A stretch of DNA of 64,000 bases from Fructilactobacillus myrtifloralis (lineage in GTDB: Bacteria > Bacillota > Bacilli > Lactobacillales > Lactobacillaceae): NCBI RefSeq assembly GCF_024029335.1, contig NZ_CP097116.1, positions 62,001 to 126,000 of the forward strand. The letters run 5' to 3'. A model generated the notes under the pieces. That model saw nothing but the letters and a program-made list of their open reading frames with translations, had not been told where the DNA came from and ran no database searches. Shown here piece by piece: positions 18,885 to 29,354 of the stretch (position 1 is its first letter; every line of letters starts with the position of its first letter). The position numbers and the translations under genes were made by a program.

Positions 18885-21524
18885 ATGGCAAACAAACCCA
18901 AAACAACTGCGATGATGGAGCAGTATCAAAAAATTAAGGATCAGTATCCGGATGCCTTTTTGTTTTATCGTATCGGGGATTTTTATGAGCTCTTTAATGA
19001 TGATGCGGTTAAGGGCGCCCAGCTGCTGGAACTCACGTTGACCGCGCGCAATCATAATGCCGACGATCCGATTCCCATGTGTGGAGTGCCCCACCATTCG
19101 GCGCAAAATTACATTGATACGTTGGTGGATCAGGGCTATAAAGTGGCAATTTGTGAGCAGGTAGAGGATCCAAAGCTAGCGAAGGGGATGGTGAAGCGGG
19201 AGGTCGTTCAACTCGTGACGCCCGGAACCCAAACCGATAACCACGCGGACACTGCCAAGGTGAATAACTACTTAACGGGAGTGGTTTTTGATGCGGAAGC
19301 CAACTGCTTTGGCTTGGCCTACCTCGAACTCTCAACCGGAGAAATGATGGCCTGCCAGCTCGATAGCAGGGAGGCCGTTTTAAATGAAATTATTAATTTA
19401 AACTCAAAAGAAGTGGTCCTAAATAGCACTGAGCTGCCGGAGTTAGCCCAGCAGATCAAGCAATTGGGGCTTTTAGTGTCTGAAGCCACTCCCGCTCCGG
19501 TGGCGAACGAACAACTCCTCGCTAGCCTGCAGACCACCGTGCTAAAACACGCCGGTGAATTATTGCTAACATACGTTACTGAGACCCAAAAGCGGAGTTT
19601 AGCCCACCTGCAACCCGCCCACGAGTACCAGCCCAGTTCCTTTTTAAAGTTGGATCATAATTCTCAGTATAATTTGGAACTAACTAAGAACATCCGCACG
19701 GGTAAAAAGGCGGGGACCCTCTTAGGCATTCTCGATGAAACTAAAACGGCCATGGGAGGCCGCAAATTGAAACAGTGGCTGGAACGCCCTCTGCTCCAGC
19801 AAGCAGCGATTGAGGCCCGGCAACGACTAGTAGCTACCTTTCTAGAGCATTATTATGAACGAAACGAACTTAGAGAAGCGTTGGTTCAGGTCTATGACCT
19901 TGAACGGTTTGCCGGCCGAATTTCCTTTGGGGGCGTGAACGGGCGCGATTTAATGCAGTTGGCAACGTCCCTCGCTCAAATTCCTAAGATTAAGCACGTG
20001 CTAGATGAATTAGATACGCCCGACTTTGCCGAGTTGTACAACCGATTGGATGACTTAGCAGACGTGCGCGCTCAAATTGAAGCAGCGATTGTGGCAGAAC
20101 CGCCGATTTCCGTTACGGACGGCGGGGTGATTAAGTCCGGTTATAACCAACAGCTCGATCAATATCGGGATGCCATGAAAAATGGGAAGCACTGGCTCGC
20201 AGATCTGGAAGCCCAAGAGCGTGATCTAACCGGTATTAGTAACTTAAAGGTGAAGTACAACCGGGTCTTTGGTTACTTTATCGAAGTTTCGAAAGTTAAC
20301 CTGCCAAAACTGCCCGCCGATCGGTACGAACGGGTGCAAACCCTAACGAACGCCGAACGCTTTACCACGCCCGAACTAAAGGCGAAGGAAAGTTTGATTT
20401 TGGAGGCGCAGGATAAGTCCCAAAACCTGGAGTATGAGTTATTTACGCAACTGCGAGACCAAATTAAACAAGAGATTCCGCGGGTCCAAACGTTGGCAAG
20501 TGGAATTGCTAGTTTAGATGTCTTACAAAGTTTTGCCCAGGTGAGTGAACGCCAACAATTTGTTCAACCCCAGTTTAACCAGGACCACCGCTTGCAGATT
20601 ACCAACGGGCGGCATCCGGTGGTGGAAACTGTGCTTGGCGCCCAGGAATACGTTCCGAACAGTATCACCATGGATCCAGAGACCGAGGTCTTGTTGATTA
20701 CTGGTCCTAATATGTCCGGGAAAAGTACGTACATGCGGCAACTGGCTTTAATTGTGATTTTGGCGCAAATGGGGTGTTTTGTTCCAGCTGAGGCCGCAGA
20801 ACTACCCATTTTCGACCAGATTTTCACCCGGATTGGAGCAGCCGACGACCTCATTTCAGGGAAAAGTACCTTTATGGTCGAAATGAAAGAGGCCAACCAG
20901 GCCCTTCAAACGGCCACTGCTAACAGTTTGATCTTATTAGACGAACTAGGGCGGGGCACGTCAACGTATGACGGGGTGGCGTTGGCACAGGCCATTATTG
21001 AATACATTCATAATCGGATTCATGCCAAGACGTTATTTTCCACCCACTACCATGAACTAACTGATTTAGACCAGCAGTTACCCCACTTAAAAAACATTCA
21101 CGTTGGGGCCGTGGAACAGGATGGCCAGTTGGTTTTCTTGCATAAAATCATGCCAGGCCCAGCCGACAAATCATACGGAATTAACGTGGCCAAGCTGGCT
21201 GGACTACCAGATAGCTTATTAGAGCGGGCGCAAACGGTCCTGGATCATTTGGAAGCTGAAAACGGGCAGCAGGTTGCCCACCAGCTGCAAACGCAACCAG
21301 CTCCAGCGAAAGCTTCTGAAACAGCTGACCAAGCGACCACCACGGATCAGCAAATGGAACTATTTGCACCGGAACCGGCGCCGCAACCGACCGAGGAACC
21401 AGCGTTGACGCCGACAGAAAAACAGTTATTAAAGGAAATCATGAGTACTGATTTGATGGGGCAGACGCCTCTTGATTTAATGAATTTGGTTTATCATTGG
21501 CAACAACAACTACGAAAGGAGTGA
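18885..21524 (+). CDS. mutS: DNA mismatch repair protein MutS
   Basis: Recognises base mismatches and small loops. 880 aa from ATG 18885 (MANKPKT); the frame is open to 18837 but that part overlaps ymdB. Mismatch-binding F-Y-E region near the N-terminus (IGDFYELF), Walker [10 protein letters not shown] at residues 607-615, Walker [10 protein letters not shown]. The C-terminal tail carries a low-complexity Pro/Ala/Thr/Gln stretch before the terminal helix. Intact. Confidence 0.97.
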   Translation: MANKPKTTAMMEQYQKIKDQYPDAFLFYRIGDFYELFNDDAVKGAQLLELTLTARNHNADDPIPMCGVPHHSAQNYIDTLVDQGYKVAICEQVEDPKLAKGMVKREVVQLVTPGTQTDNHADTAKVNNYLTGVVFDAEANCFGLAYLELSTGEMMACQLDSREAVLNEIINLNSKEVVLNSTELPELAQQIKQLGLLVSEATPAPVANEQLLASLQTTVLKHAGELLLTYVTETQKRSLAHLQPAHEYQPSSFLKLDHNSQYNLELTKNIRTGKKAGTLLGILDETKTAMGGRKLKQWLERPLLQQAAIEARQRLVATFLEHYYERNELREALVQVYDLERFAGRISFGGVNGRDLMQLATSLAQIPKIKHVLDELDTPDFAELYNRLDDLADVRAQIEAAIVAEPPISVTDGGVIKSGYNQQLDQYRDAMKNGKHWLADLEAQERDLTGISNLKVKYNRVFGYFIEVSKVNLPKLPADRYERVQTLTNAERFTTPELKAKESLILEAQDKSQNLEYELFTQLRDQIKQEIPRVQTLASGIASLDVLQSFAQVSERQQFVQPQFNQDHRLQITNGRHPVVETVLGAQEYVPNSITMDPETEVLLITGPNMSGKSTYMRQLALIVILAQMGCFVPAEAAELPIFDQIFTRIGAADDLISGKSTFMVEMKEANQALQTATANSLILLDELGRGTSTYDGVALAQAIIEYIHNRIHAKTLFSTHYHELTDLDQQLPHLKNIHVGAVEQDGQLVFLHKIMPGPADKSYGINVAKLAGLPDSLLERAQTVLDHLEAENGQQVAHQLQTQPAPAKASETADQATTTDQQMELFAPEPAPQPTEEPALTPTEKQLLKEIMSTDLMGQTPLDLMNLVYHWQQQLRKE

Positions 21525-21531
21525 CCGGAGC

Positions 21532-23463
21532 ATGCCAGCCATCCATGAATTACCGACCATTTTAGCGGATCAAATTGCAGCGGGGGAAGTGATTGAACGA
21601 CCCGCCTCCGTCGTGAAAGAGCTCGTGGAAAATGCCATTGATGCCCACAGCACGCGGATTGATATCACGGTCCACCATGGTGGGCTAGCAAGCATGCAGG
21701 TGACGGATAATGGGGATGGGATTGCTCCAGAACAAGTGCGGTTGGCCTTTCAACGGTTTGCCACCAGTAAGATTCGGAATCAGGCGGATTTATTTCGGGT
21801 TAATTCTCTCGGGTTTCGGGGCGAAGCCTTACCGAGTATTGCGGCCGTGGCTGCGGTAGACATGAAAACCTCGGATGGAGTGCACCCGGGCACAGAACTA
21901 CAAATGAAGGGGGGCAAAGTGGAAGCAGAGCTTCCGGCTGCCACCCGCCGGGGGACGACCATCGAAGTGACTGACCTCTTCTTTAACACCCCCAAACGCC
22001 GTGATTATTTAAAAACTAGCAGTACCGAATTGAGTAAAATTACCGAGACGGTTAATCACCTGGCCCTGAGTCATCCAGAAATTGCCTTTTCGCTCGTGCA
22101 TGACGGCAAGGAGTTACTCCGCACGTCGGGCCGGGCGAACCTGCAGCAAGTGATTGCGGGTATTTATAATAATCAAAGCATGAAAAAGATGATTCCGGTC
22201 ACGGCGCACAACGAAGACTTTAAACTGGAGGGCTACACTAGTTTGCCGGAGTTAACCCGAGCGAGTCGCAAGTACCTCTCGGTGATTGTCAACGGACGGT
22301 TTGTCCAGGATCCTGAGTTAAACCGGGCGATTATCGCCGGGTATGGTTCGAAGCTAATGGTGGGCCGGTATCCAGTTAGCATATTACGGATTACGATGGA
22401 TCCAACCCAGCTAGATGTAAACGTGCACCCCACCAAGCAGGCCGTGCGGTTGTTAAATCAAACCGAACTAAGCCAGTTTATTACGCACGCCATTGCCCAG
22501 ACCCTCGCAGACCGGAACCTGATTCCGGCAGCCTTGGATAATCACCACTTCAAAAGTGGGGTGGCGCGGCATAATTCGGTGGAGGTGGCGCTGAATTTGA
22601 CGGATGAAGAGCCGCCCGTCACGGCTACGGCCGCACCGGCGGAACCAACCGCAGAAGAAGCCCCCCGTCCGGAGACCACGGTTAAACCGGTCATTGTGAA
22701 AACCAAGACGGACCTGGAAAAACCAGCGGTGCAGGAATTTGCAAAGCACTATCAACAAGAGCGATTAGCATCCTCAAATCGCACCGTTGCAGAAGTTGCG
22801 CTTCCTAACCCCACCGCCACGCCAAAGACTACCAAACCCGAGGCTTCGGAGTCATTTCCCGTCTTGCGGTATGTGGGACAGGTCCATGGCACCTATCTGA
22901 TTGCGGAGAGCGAGTTGGGCATGTACATCATCGATCAACACGCCGCGCAGGAACGCATTAACTACGAACAGTTCCGGACGGAATCGGGAAACGTGAGTTC
23001 CGACCAACAAAACCTGTTGGTGCCCCTCGTGCTGGATTACTCCGCGAGTGAAGCCCTGGTCATTAAGCAACATTTACCTGACTTTGCGGCCATTGGTCTG
23101 ACTTTAGAGCCGTTTGGGAGCAACAGTTTCTTGGTCCGGCAACATCCGACTTGGATCGGAGCAGGTGAAGAGGAACAGACGATTCGGGAGCTAATTGAGT
23201 GGGGCTTGCAACATCAAAAGCTGTCGGTAGCCGATTATCGTGAACAAGCAGCGATTATGATGAGTTGTAAGCAAGCCATTAAGGCGAACCATCACTTGGA
23301 CCGGCAGCAGGCGCAGGCGCTGTTAGATCACCTGCGGCAGTGTGAAAATCCCTATAATTGTCCCCACGGTCGGCCGGTTCTCGTCAACTTTTCGCCCACG
23401 GATTTGGAAGCAATGTTTAAACGGATTCAGGATGCCCACGAAGCAGAACGGTGGGAATTTTAA
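21532..23463 (+). CDS. mutL: DNA mismatch repair protein MutL
   Basis: GHKL ATPase and nuclease partner of MutS. 643 aa; N-box ELVENAIDAHS, DNGDGI, and GFRGEAL motifs; variable Pro/Thr-rich linker around 330-440; C-terminal dimerisation domain with the QHAAQERINYE endonuclease motif and the CPHGRP zinc-site motif near the end. Starts 7 bases after mutS with AAAGGAG. Confidence 0.97.
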   Translation: MPAIHELPTILADQIAAGEVIERPASVVKELVENAIDAHSTRIDITVHHGGLASMQVTDNGDGIAPEQVRLAFQRFATSKIRNQADLFRVNSLGFRGEALPSIAAVAAVDMKTSDGVHPGTELQMKGGKVEAELPAATRRGTTIEVTDLFFNTPKRRDYLKTSSTELSKITETVNHLALSHPEIAFSLVHDGKELLRTSGRANLQQVIAGIYNNQSMKKMIPVTAHNEDFKLEGYTSLPELTRASRKYLSVIVNGRFVQDPELNRAIIAGYGSKLMVGRYPVSILRITMDPTQLDVNVHPTKQAVRLLNQTELSQFITHAIAQTLADRNLIPAALDNHHFKSGVARHNSVEVALNLTDEEPPVTATAAPAEPTAEEAPRPETTVKPVIVKTKTDLEKPAVQEFAKHYQQERLASSNRTVAEVALPNPTATPKTTKPEASESFPVLRYVGQVHGTYLIAESELGMYIIDQHAAQERINYEQFRTESGNVSSDQQNLLVPLVLDYSASEALVIKQHLPDFAAIGLTLEPFGSNSFLVRQHPTWIGAGEEEQTIRELIEWGLQHQKLSVADYREQAAIMMSCKQAIKANHHLDRQQAQALLDHLRQCENPYNCPHGRPVLVNFSPTDLEAMFKRIQDAHEAERWEF

Positions 23464-23481
23464 CGGAAATGAGGCTAACCG

Positions 23482-24075
23482 GTGTTTGAATACTTAAATG
23501 GAATTGTAACGAGCATTACCCCCCAAGCCATTGTGGTTGAGGTGGGGGGCGTTGGGTACTTAGTGTATGTCGCTAATCCGTATCACTTTGAGCAGGCAGC
23601 TGCCACGCCCCAAAAAATTTATGTGCACCAAGCGGTCACGGACACCAGTCAAACGCTGTATGGATTTGCCACAGCCGCTGACAAGCAGCTGTTTGAACAG
23701 CTGCTAAACGTTTCGGGCATTGGGGCCAAAAGTGCGCTCGCCATTATGGCGGGCAACGATAACCAGGGCTTGATCACCGCGATTCGGTCCGAAGATGTCC
23801 AGTTTTTGACCAAGTTTCCGGGAATCGGGAAGAAAACTGCCCGTCAGATTATTTTGGATTTGCAAGATAAGCTGGAAACGACCACGTCGACCGCAACAAC
23901 CGTAGCCAGTCCGCAGCCTCCGGAGAACGCCCAACTAGCGGACGCCCTGAAGGCGTTGACCGCACTGGGATTTAAGGAAAAGGACGTGGCACAGATCAAG
24001 GAACAACTGGCCACGAAAACTGAATTGACGACCGATCAATATTTGAGCCGAGGCTTAAAACTCTTAACGAAATAA
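23482..24075 (+). CDS. ruvA: Holliday junction DNA helicase subunit RuvA
   Basis: 197 aa, GTG start at 23482 (VFEYLNG, read as Met). N-terminal OB fold, two helix-hairpin-helix motifs (GIGAKSA and GIGKKTA), flexible linker, and a C-terminal RuvB-contacting domain. Confidence 0.95.
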   Translation: MFEYLNGIVTSITPQAIVVEVGGVGYLVYVANPYHFEQAAATPQKIYVHQAVTDTSQTLYGFATAADKQLFEQLLNVSGIGAKSALAIMAGNDNQGLITAIRSEDVQFLTKFPGIGKKTARQIILDLQDKLETTTSTATTVASPQPPENAQLADALKALTALGFKEKDVAQIKEQLATKTELTTDQYLSRGLKLLTK

Positions 24076-24094
24076 GTAAAAAGGGGGGATGATC

Positions 24095-25096
24095 GTGGAG
24101 AAGCGAATCATTACGCAAACATCGGATGACGAAGAACGATCCTTTGAACAAACCTTACGGCCCCAGACCTTTGCTCAGTACATTGGGCAAACTGAAATCA
24201 AGCGTTCATTACGGGTGTACATTGAAGCGGCTAAGCAACGCGAGGAATCGCTCGATCACGTGTTATTATTTGGTCCCCCCGGGTTGGGGAAGACCACGTT
24301 AGCAACGGTGATTGCCAACGAAATGGACGTGCATTTAAAAACCACCAGTGGCCCAGCGATTGAAAAAAGTGGCGATTTGGCGGCGCTGTTAAATGAGCTT
24401 GAGCCCGGTGATATTTTGTTCATTGATGAGATTCATCGGCTGCCAAAGTCGGTCGAGGAAATGTTATATTCCGCCATGGAAGATTTTTACATCGACATTG
24501 TAGTGGGACAAGGACCAACGGCTCATCCGGTCCACTTTGCCCTGCCACCGTTCACGCTGATTGGGGCTACGACGCGAGCAGGGTTACTGGATGCGCCGTT
24601 TCGGAACCGGTTTGGAATTGTGGAACACATGAATTACTACCAGCCGGCCGAATTAGAGCAAATCGTGCGCCGGTCAGCGCAGATCTTTCAAACGGAAATT
24701 CAACCAGAGGGGGCGCATGAAATTGCCCTCCGTTCCCGGGGGACTCCCCGAATTGCGAACCGGTTACTAAAACGGGTCCGCGACTTCGCCCAGGTCCTTG
24801 GTAAGGACCAGATTGACGTTGCCAGTGTAGACCAGGCCCTAACTGCGCTTGGGGTGGATAGTAAGGGGCTTGATCGAACGGATCGCAAGTTATTAGCCAC
24901 GATGATTGATTTTTATAACGGGGGGCCCGTAGGCTTGAACACGCTCGCGGCGAACGTGGGGGAAGAAACCGAAACAATCGCAGAAATGTGTGAGCCCTAC
25001 CTGCTTCAGAGTGGTTATTTAAAGCGGACCGCGCGGGGGCGGATGGTCACGCAGGCGGCGTATGAGCACCTGGGGAAACCATTTTCGGCCGATTAA
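24095..25096 (+). CDS. ruvB: Holliday junction branch-migration ATPase RuvB
   Basis: AAA+ motor of RuvAB. About 333 aa. Walker [10 protein letters not shown], Walker B DEIHRL, sensor GATTRAG, and a C-terminal winged helix. An ATG at 24089 directly abuts GGGGGG (24083-24088) with no spacing, while GTG 24095 has 6 bases, so GTG is preferred. In lactobacilli queA and tgt normally follow; here the next gene is yajC. Confidence 0.95.
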   Translation: MEKRIITQTSDDEERSFEQTLRPQTFAQYIGQTEIKRSLRVYIEAAKQREESLDHVLLFGPPGLGKTTLATVIANEMDVHLKTTSGPAIEKSGDLAALLNELEPGDILFIDEIHRLPKSVEEMLYSAMEDFYIDIVVGQGPTAHPVHFALPPFTLIGATTRAGLLDAPFRNRFGIVEHMNYYQPAELEQIVRRSAQIFQTEIQPEGAHEIALRSRGTPRIANRLLKRVRDFAQVLGKDQIDVASVDQALTALGVDSKGLDRTDRKLLATMIDFYNGGPVGLNTLAANVGEETETIAEMCEPYLLQSGYLKRTARGRMVTQAAYEHLGKPFSAD

Positions 25097-25126
25097 GGCG
25101 AAGCCCTAGGCGTACCCACTTTTTTT

Positions 25127-25135
25127 TGCTAAAAT
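25127..25135 (+). promoter_or_regulatory. Extended -10 promoter for yajC
   Basis: TGCTAAAAT, behind a run of T. Confidence 0.5.
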
Positions 25136-25165
25136 TAACTTAAAACTGAAACCGAGGTGAGAATA

Positions 25166-25522
25166 ATGGGACAATATGCTGGAATTATTGTAATTATCGT
25201 TTTGTTTGCTTTAATGTACTTCTTCATGATTAGACCACAAAAGCAGCAACAACAAAAGCACCAAGAAACCTTAAAAACCTTGAAAAAGGGTGATCACGTA
25301 GTTACGATTGGCCGCTTACACGGGGTGATTGATCAGATTAATCGTGACCGGGGCTTGGTAACCATTGATTGTGATGGGGTTTATCTTGATTTTGACTTGA
25401 ACGCGATTGCCAATGTGGAACAACCCACAGCAGCCCAATCAGCACCAGCGCAACCAAAGGCTGACGCTGCGAGCGCCCAACCAGAAGCAAGTCAAACCAA
25501 CGACGAACAAGATCAGAAATAG
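25166..25522 (+). CDS. yajC: Preprotein translocase subunit YajC
   Basis: 118 aa from ATG 25166 with GAGGTGAG upstream. N-terminal membrane helix (about 5-23), the characteristic FFMIRPQKQQQ junction, cytoplasmic SH3-like domain, and a low-complexity Ala/Gln tail. Accessory subunit of SecDF-YajC. Confidence 0.93.
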   Translation: MGQYAGIIVIIVLFALMYFFMIRPQKQQQQKHQETLKTLKKGDHVVTIGRLHGVIDQINRDRGLVTIDCDGVYLDFDLNAIANVEQPTAAQSAPAQPKADAASAQPEASQTNDEQDQK

Positions 25523-25528
25523 GAAATC

Positions 25529-25550
25529 AGTCTGGAGACAGACTTTTTTT
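25529..25550 (+). terminator. Terminator after yajC
   Basis: AGTCTG / CAGACT stem, GAGA loop, seven T. Confidence 0.8.
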
Positions 25551-25596
25551 CTGGAGTGATTAGAACGTATGTTCGCAATTAGGGAAGGAGGTTGGC

Positions 25597-26709
25597 ATGG
25601 ACGTCCAAGCAGAGTTACAGCGAATTGTGAAGCGCCGCATTTTGCATGTTGATATGGATGCTTTTTTTGCATCAATCGAAGAACGCGAGCATCCTGAGTT
25701 GGCCCAGGTACCACTCGTGATTGCGAAGGATCCGCGTAAAACGGGCGGTCATGGAGTCGTAACCACCGCGAACTACCGCGCCCGCCAGTACGGCGTGCAC
25801 TCGGCAATGCCAGCGAGTCAAGCGCTCGAATTATGTCCGCACGCGGTCTTTAAGGCGCCGGACTTTGAGCTGTTTCGGACCGTGTCTGACCAAATTCACG
25901 AGTTATTTCATGAATATACCGACCGCATTGAAACGGTGGCCTTAGATGAGGCCTACCTGGATATCACTACGAACAAACTGCACCTAGACGATGCGGTCCT
26001 TTTGGCGCACTGGTTACAAAGTGAGATTTGGGAGAAAACCCACTTAACCAGTTCCACGGGGCTGTCCTACAGTAAATTTTTAGCAAAAGAAGCATCAGAC
26101 TACCGCAAGCCGGCTGGGATGACGGTTATTAATCCCGATGAGGCTCAGGCCTTTTTGTGGGCCCTTCCGATTGAAAAATACCGGGGAGTGGGAAAGAAGA
26201 CCCTGCCGAAAATGGAAGCACTGGGGATTAAAACGGGTGCTGATTTGTATCAATTTTCAGAATTAGAACTGATGAACCAGTTTGGAAAGTTTGGGTACTT
26301 TTTATATCGGCGGGTCCGCGGAGTTGATGAGCGCCCGGTCGAGTACCAACGAGAACGAAAATCAATTGGTAAGGAACGGACGTACAATCCGTTATTACAT
26401 AGTCGCGGGGAGGTCCAAACTCAACTGCGCCGCCTGGCAGAATTAGTGGTGGCAGCCTTACAACGGCACCAAAAACACGGAAAGACGGTGGTGTTAAAAC
26501 TACGGTATCAGGATTTTAGCACGCTGACGAAGCGGGTGACTGAATCTGATTTTTTGCCGCTCGATGCCCAGGAACTCTACGAGCGGGCTCTCACCATCTT
26601 TGATGATTTGCCGCCGACTAAGCTGGACATCCGCTTGGTGGGAATTACGGTAACCAACCTGGCCGAGTTGAACTTTCAGATGATTGATTTACCGCTCGAG
26701 ATTAGATAG
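25597..26709 (+). CDS. dinB: DNA polymerase IV (Y family)
   Basis: Error-prone translesion polymerase. 370 aa. Catalytic carboxylates in DMDAFFAS (near residue 15) and LDEAYLD (near 113); little-finger domain at the C-terminus. GGAGG 5 bases before ATG. No LexA-type box seen upstream. Confidence 0.94.
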   Translation: MDVQAELQRIVKRRILHVDMDAFFASIEEREHPELAQVPLVIAKDPRKTGGHGVVTTANYRARQYGVHSAMPASQALELCPHAVFKAPDFELFRTVSDQIHELFHEYTDRIETVALDEAYLDITTNKLHLDDAVLLAHWLQSEIWEKTHLTSSTGLSYSKFLAKEASDYRKPAGMTVINPDEAQAFLWALPIEKYRGVGKKTLPKMEALGIKTGADLYQFSELELMNQFGKFGYFLYRRVRGVDERPVEYQRERKSIGKERTYNPLLHSRGEVQTQLRRLAELVVAALQRHQKHGKTVVLKLRYQDFSTLTKRVTESDFLPLDAQELYERALTIFDDLPPTKLDIRLVGITVTNLAELNFQMIDLPLEIR

Positions 26710-26713
26710 GGGT

Positions 26714-26741
26714 TTGCTAATGACCGGAGAAAGGTTATACT
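26714..26741 (+). promoter_or_regulatory. Promoter for nrnA-cshB
   Basis: TTGCTA 26714-26719, 16-base spacer, TATACT 26736-26741. Confidence 0.55.
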
Positions 26742-26778
26742 TAACTGTTAAAACCTTTGACGACAGGAGTCTTGCACC

Positions 26779-27738
26779 ATGAGCATTCAAACTGAAATTT
26801 ACGACCGCATTGCAGCGGCCAATCCAATTATTATTCATCGGCACCAGCGTCCGGATCCGGATGCGATTGGCTCTCAAATGGGACTAGCGGCCATTATCCG
26901 CGCTAGTTTTCCTGACAAACAGGTTTACTGCGTTGGAAAGCAGTATGCAGGCTTTAAGGAGCTCGGGACGACCACTGAGATTAGTGACGATATCTATCAG
27001 CAAGCCTTGGTGATTGTGGTGGATACTGCGAACCAACCCCGGGTTGACGACCAGCGTTTTGCCACGGGGAAGGGCTTGATTAAAATTGATCACCATCCAA
27101 ACGATGACCAGTTTGGGGACTTAATGTGGGTTAACGATGAAGCTTCCAGTGTTTCTGAAATGATTTACGACTGGTACGCAGAAAATCCCGCGTTAAAAAT
27201 GCCCGATCATGCAGCGGAATTGTTGTACACGGGGATCGTTGGGGATACCGGGCGGTTTAAGTACCCGGCGACAACGAGTCACACCTTTTGGGTGGCAAGT
27301 CAGCTGGCTCAGCATGATTTTTCGACGACGGCAGTGGCGCAAAAAGAGGATGAAATTGACGTTCCCTTAGCGCACCTTTCCGCGTACGTTTACCAGCAAC
27401 TCCACATTACGGATTCTGGGGCGGCCTACGTGTGCCTGACCAATGACGTGATTGCGCAAATGAATTTGGGCGATGACAGCACATCGGCAGTGGTCCCCCT
27501 CCCCGGCAACATTGACCAAGTGGTCGCCTGGGCCATTTTTGTGCAACAAAAGGACGAAAGTTACCGCATTCGACTCCGGTCCAAGGGACCCGCCATTAAC
27601 GAACTGGCCAAGCAACATCATGGGGGCGGTCATCCCTTGGCTAGTGGAGCGACGGCTGCTGATGCCACGGAAATTAAAGCGGTAATTACCGAACTAGACC
27701 AACTGACGACCGCTTATAAACCAGAAAGGAACGCTTAA
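26779..27738 (+). CDS. nrnA: Bifunctional oligoribonuclease / PAP phosphatase (DHH family)
   Basis: Degrades 2-5 nt RNA fragments and 3'-phosphoadenosine 5'-phosphate. 319 aa: DHH domain with RPDPDAIGS, VVDTAN and IDHHP; DHHA1 domain with the GGGHPLASG substrate loop. AGGAG upstream. Confidence 0.93.
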   Translation: MSIQTEIYDRIAAANPIIIHRHQRPDPDAIGSQMGLAAIIRASFPDKQVYCVGKQYAGFKELGTTTEISDDIYQQALVIVVDTANQPRVDDQRFATGKGLIKIDHHPNDDQFGDLMWVNDEASSVSEMIYDWYAENPALKMPDHAAELLYTGIVGDTGRFKYPATTSHTFWVASQLAQHDFSTTAVAQKEDEIDVPLAHLSAYVYQQLHITDSGAAYVCLTNDVIAQMNLGDDSTSAVVPLPGNIDQVVAWAIFVQQKDESYRIRLRSKGPAINELAKQHHGGGHPLASGATAADATEIKAVITELDQLTTAYKPERNA

Positions 27739-29099
27739 TGTGTGCTGCTTTTAAAGATTATCATTTTCAACCCTTTATTATGGACGCGCTAACGGACCTG
27801 GGCTTTCAACGCCCCACGCCCATTCAGGCGCAGGTTATTCCCACGATTCAACACGGCAAAAGTCTCGTGGGTAAATCGGCAACGGGGAGTGGGAAAACCC
27901 ACGCCTTCCTGTTACCGTTATTTGACCAACTGGATCCGGCTGACCAGCAACCGCAGGTGGTAATTACCACCCCCAGCCGGGAACTGGCCTATCAGATTTA
28001 CGAAAACATCAAACAACTCGTTCGCTTTAGTCCGGCAGCGATTCACGTGGAAAACTACGTGGGGGGGACCGACAAGGAGCGCCAACTAGAAAAGCTCGAC
28101 CGCGAACAACCACAGGTGATTGTCGGGACGCCGGGACGAATTTTAGACATCATTAAGAGTGGAAAATTAGCAATCAATGCGGCCCGGCGGTTAGTAATTG
28201 ATGAAGCTGATATGACGCTCGACTTAGGTTTTTTAGCGGACGTTGACCAAATCGCCGCGCGGATGGCGAAGGAGCTCCAGATCATGGTCTTTTCGGCCAC
28301 GATTCCACCTAAGTTACAGCCATTCTTGCGCAAGTACCTGAAGAATCCGGTGATTACTGACATTCCCACCGAGCACGTGATCAATGGTGATGTTTCCAAC
28401 TGGTTAATCTCCACGAAGGGGAAAGATAAAAACCAGCTAATTGCCCAGTTACTGACGATGGGGAATCCTTATCTTGCGTTGGTATTCGCAAACACGCGGA
28501 CCCGCGCGGATGATCTGGCTGCCAACCTGCAAGCGCAGGGCTTAAAGGTGGCCACCCTTCATGGGGGCATGCAACCCCGGGTCCGAAAGCGGGTCATGAA
28601 ACAGATTCAAAACCTCGATTTTCAGTTCGTAGTTGCGACTGACCTCGCCGCCCGGGGGATTGATATCCCTGGTGTTTCTTTGGTGATTAATGATGATGTG
28701 CCGACCGACCCAGAGTACTTTGTGCACCGGGTTGGTCGGACTGGGCGTAACGGGATGCCCGGAACGGCCATCACCCTGTATACTCCCGATGAGGAAGCCA
28801 AAATTGCTGAGTTAGAGGCCAAGGGAGTCCAGTTTCAGCCCAAGGAAATCAAACACGGTGAAGTGGTTGATACGTATGACCGGCGCCGCCGGCAACAGTA
28901 CCGTGGGCACCACGATCGGTTAGACGGATCCACCCTCGGAATGATTAAGAAAAAAAAGCGAAATGTTAAGCCGGGCTATAAAAAGAAAATTAAGCGCGCC
29001 ATTAAGCTGAAGGATGATCAGAACCGGAAGGTCGAACTGCGGCAGCAAATTCGCGCTAAAAAGAAGCAGAAAAAGCGCAGTTCACAACGCTATCAATAA
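27738..29099 (+). CDS. cshB: DEAD-box RNA helicase, CshB type
   Basis: 453 aa. Start ATG overlaps the nrnA stop (TAATG), so translation is probably coupled. Motifs: Q motif PTPIQAQ, Walker A SATGSGKT, DEAD as VIDEAD, SAT, and HRVGRTGR. The last 70 residues are strongly basic. In Bacillus CshB is a ribosome-assembly and cold-adaptation helicase associated with RNA decay proteins. Confidence 0.92.
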   Translation: MCAAFKDYHFQPFIMDALTDLGFQRPTPIQAQVIPTIQHGKSLVGKSATGSGKTHAFLLPLFDQLDPADQQPQVVITTPSRELAYQIYENIKQLVRFSPAAIHVENYVGGTDKERQLEKLDREQPQVIVGTPGRILDIIKSGKLAINAARRLVIDEADMTLDLGFLADVDQIAARMAKELQIMVFSATIPPKLQPFLRKYLKNPVITDIPTEHVINGDVSNWLISTKGKDKNQLIAQLLTMGNPYLALVFANTRTRADDLAANLQAQGLKVATLHGGMQPRVRKRVMKQIQNLDFQFVVATDLAARGIDIPGVSLVINDDVPTDPEYFVHRVGRTGRNGMPGTAITLYTPDEEAKIAELEAKGVQFQPKEIKHGEVVDTYDRRRRQQYRGHHDRLDGSTLGMIKKKKRNVKPGYKKKIKRAIKLKDDQNRKVELRQQIRAKKKQKKRSSQRYQ

Positions 29100-29129
29100 T
29101 TGACAATGATGGGTGTTTCTGACTATAAT
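29100..29129 (+). promoter_or_regulatory. Promoter of the alaS T-box transcript
   Basis: Consensus TTGACA (29100-29105) and TATAAT (29124-29129), 18-base spacer; begins right after the cshB stop. Confidence 0.85.
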
Positions 29130-29134
29130 TTGCT

Positions 29135-29345
29135 TGTGGATATCCGGGTTACCGGTTGGTTTAACAGAGAGGACGCGTAGCTGAGACCGTCTAAAGCACC
29201 GGCAACCTTTGGGCTCCCACACCGAGTGTGCATAACACAACGTTCCCCGCGTTATCAGGGTTAAAGAGGTTAACGACAACATCGTTGCAAACAGAGTGGT
29301 ACCGCGTTTCGGCGTCTCTGGTCGCAACGGTGTTTTTTATTAAAG
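29135..29345 (+). promoter_or_regulatory. T-box riboswitch (tRNA-Ala sensing leader of alaS)
   Basis: AGAGAGGA element near 29166-29173 marks stem I; the T-box AGTGGTACCGCG is at 29295-29306, with TGGT for the tRNA acceptor end. Downstream GGCGTCTCTGGTCGCAACGGTG and a T run (29332-29338) make the terminator arm, pairing with CGTTGC...AGAG around 29283-29296. GCT at about 29180 may be the specifier but this is not certain. Confidence 0.88.
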
Positions 29346-29354
29346 GAGGCCAAC

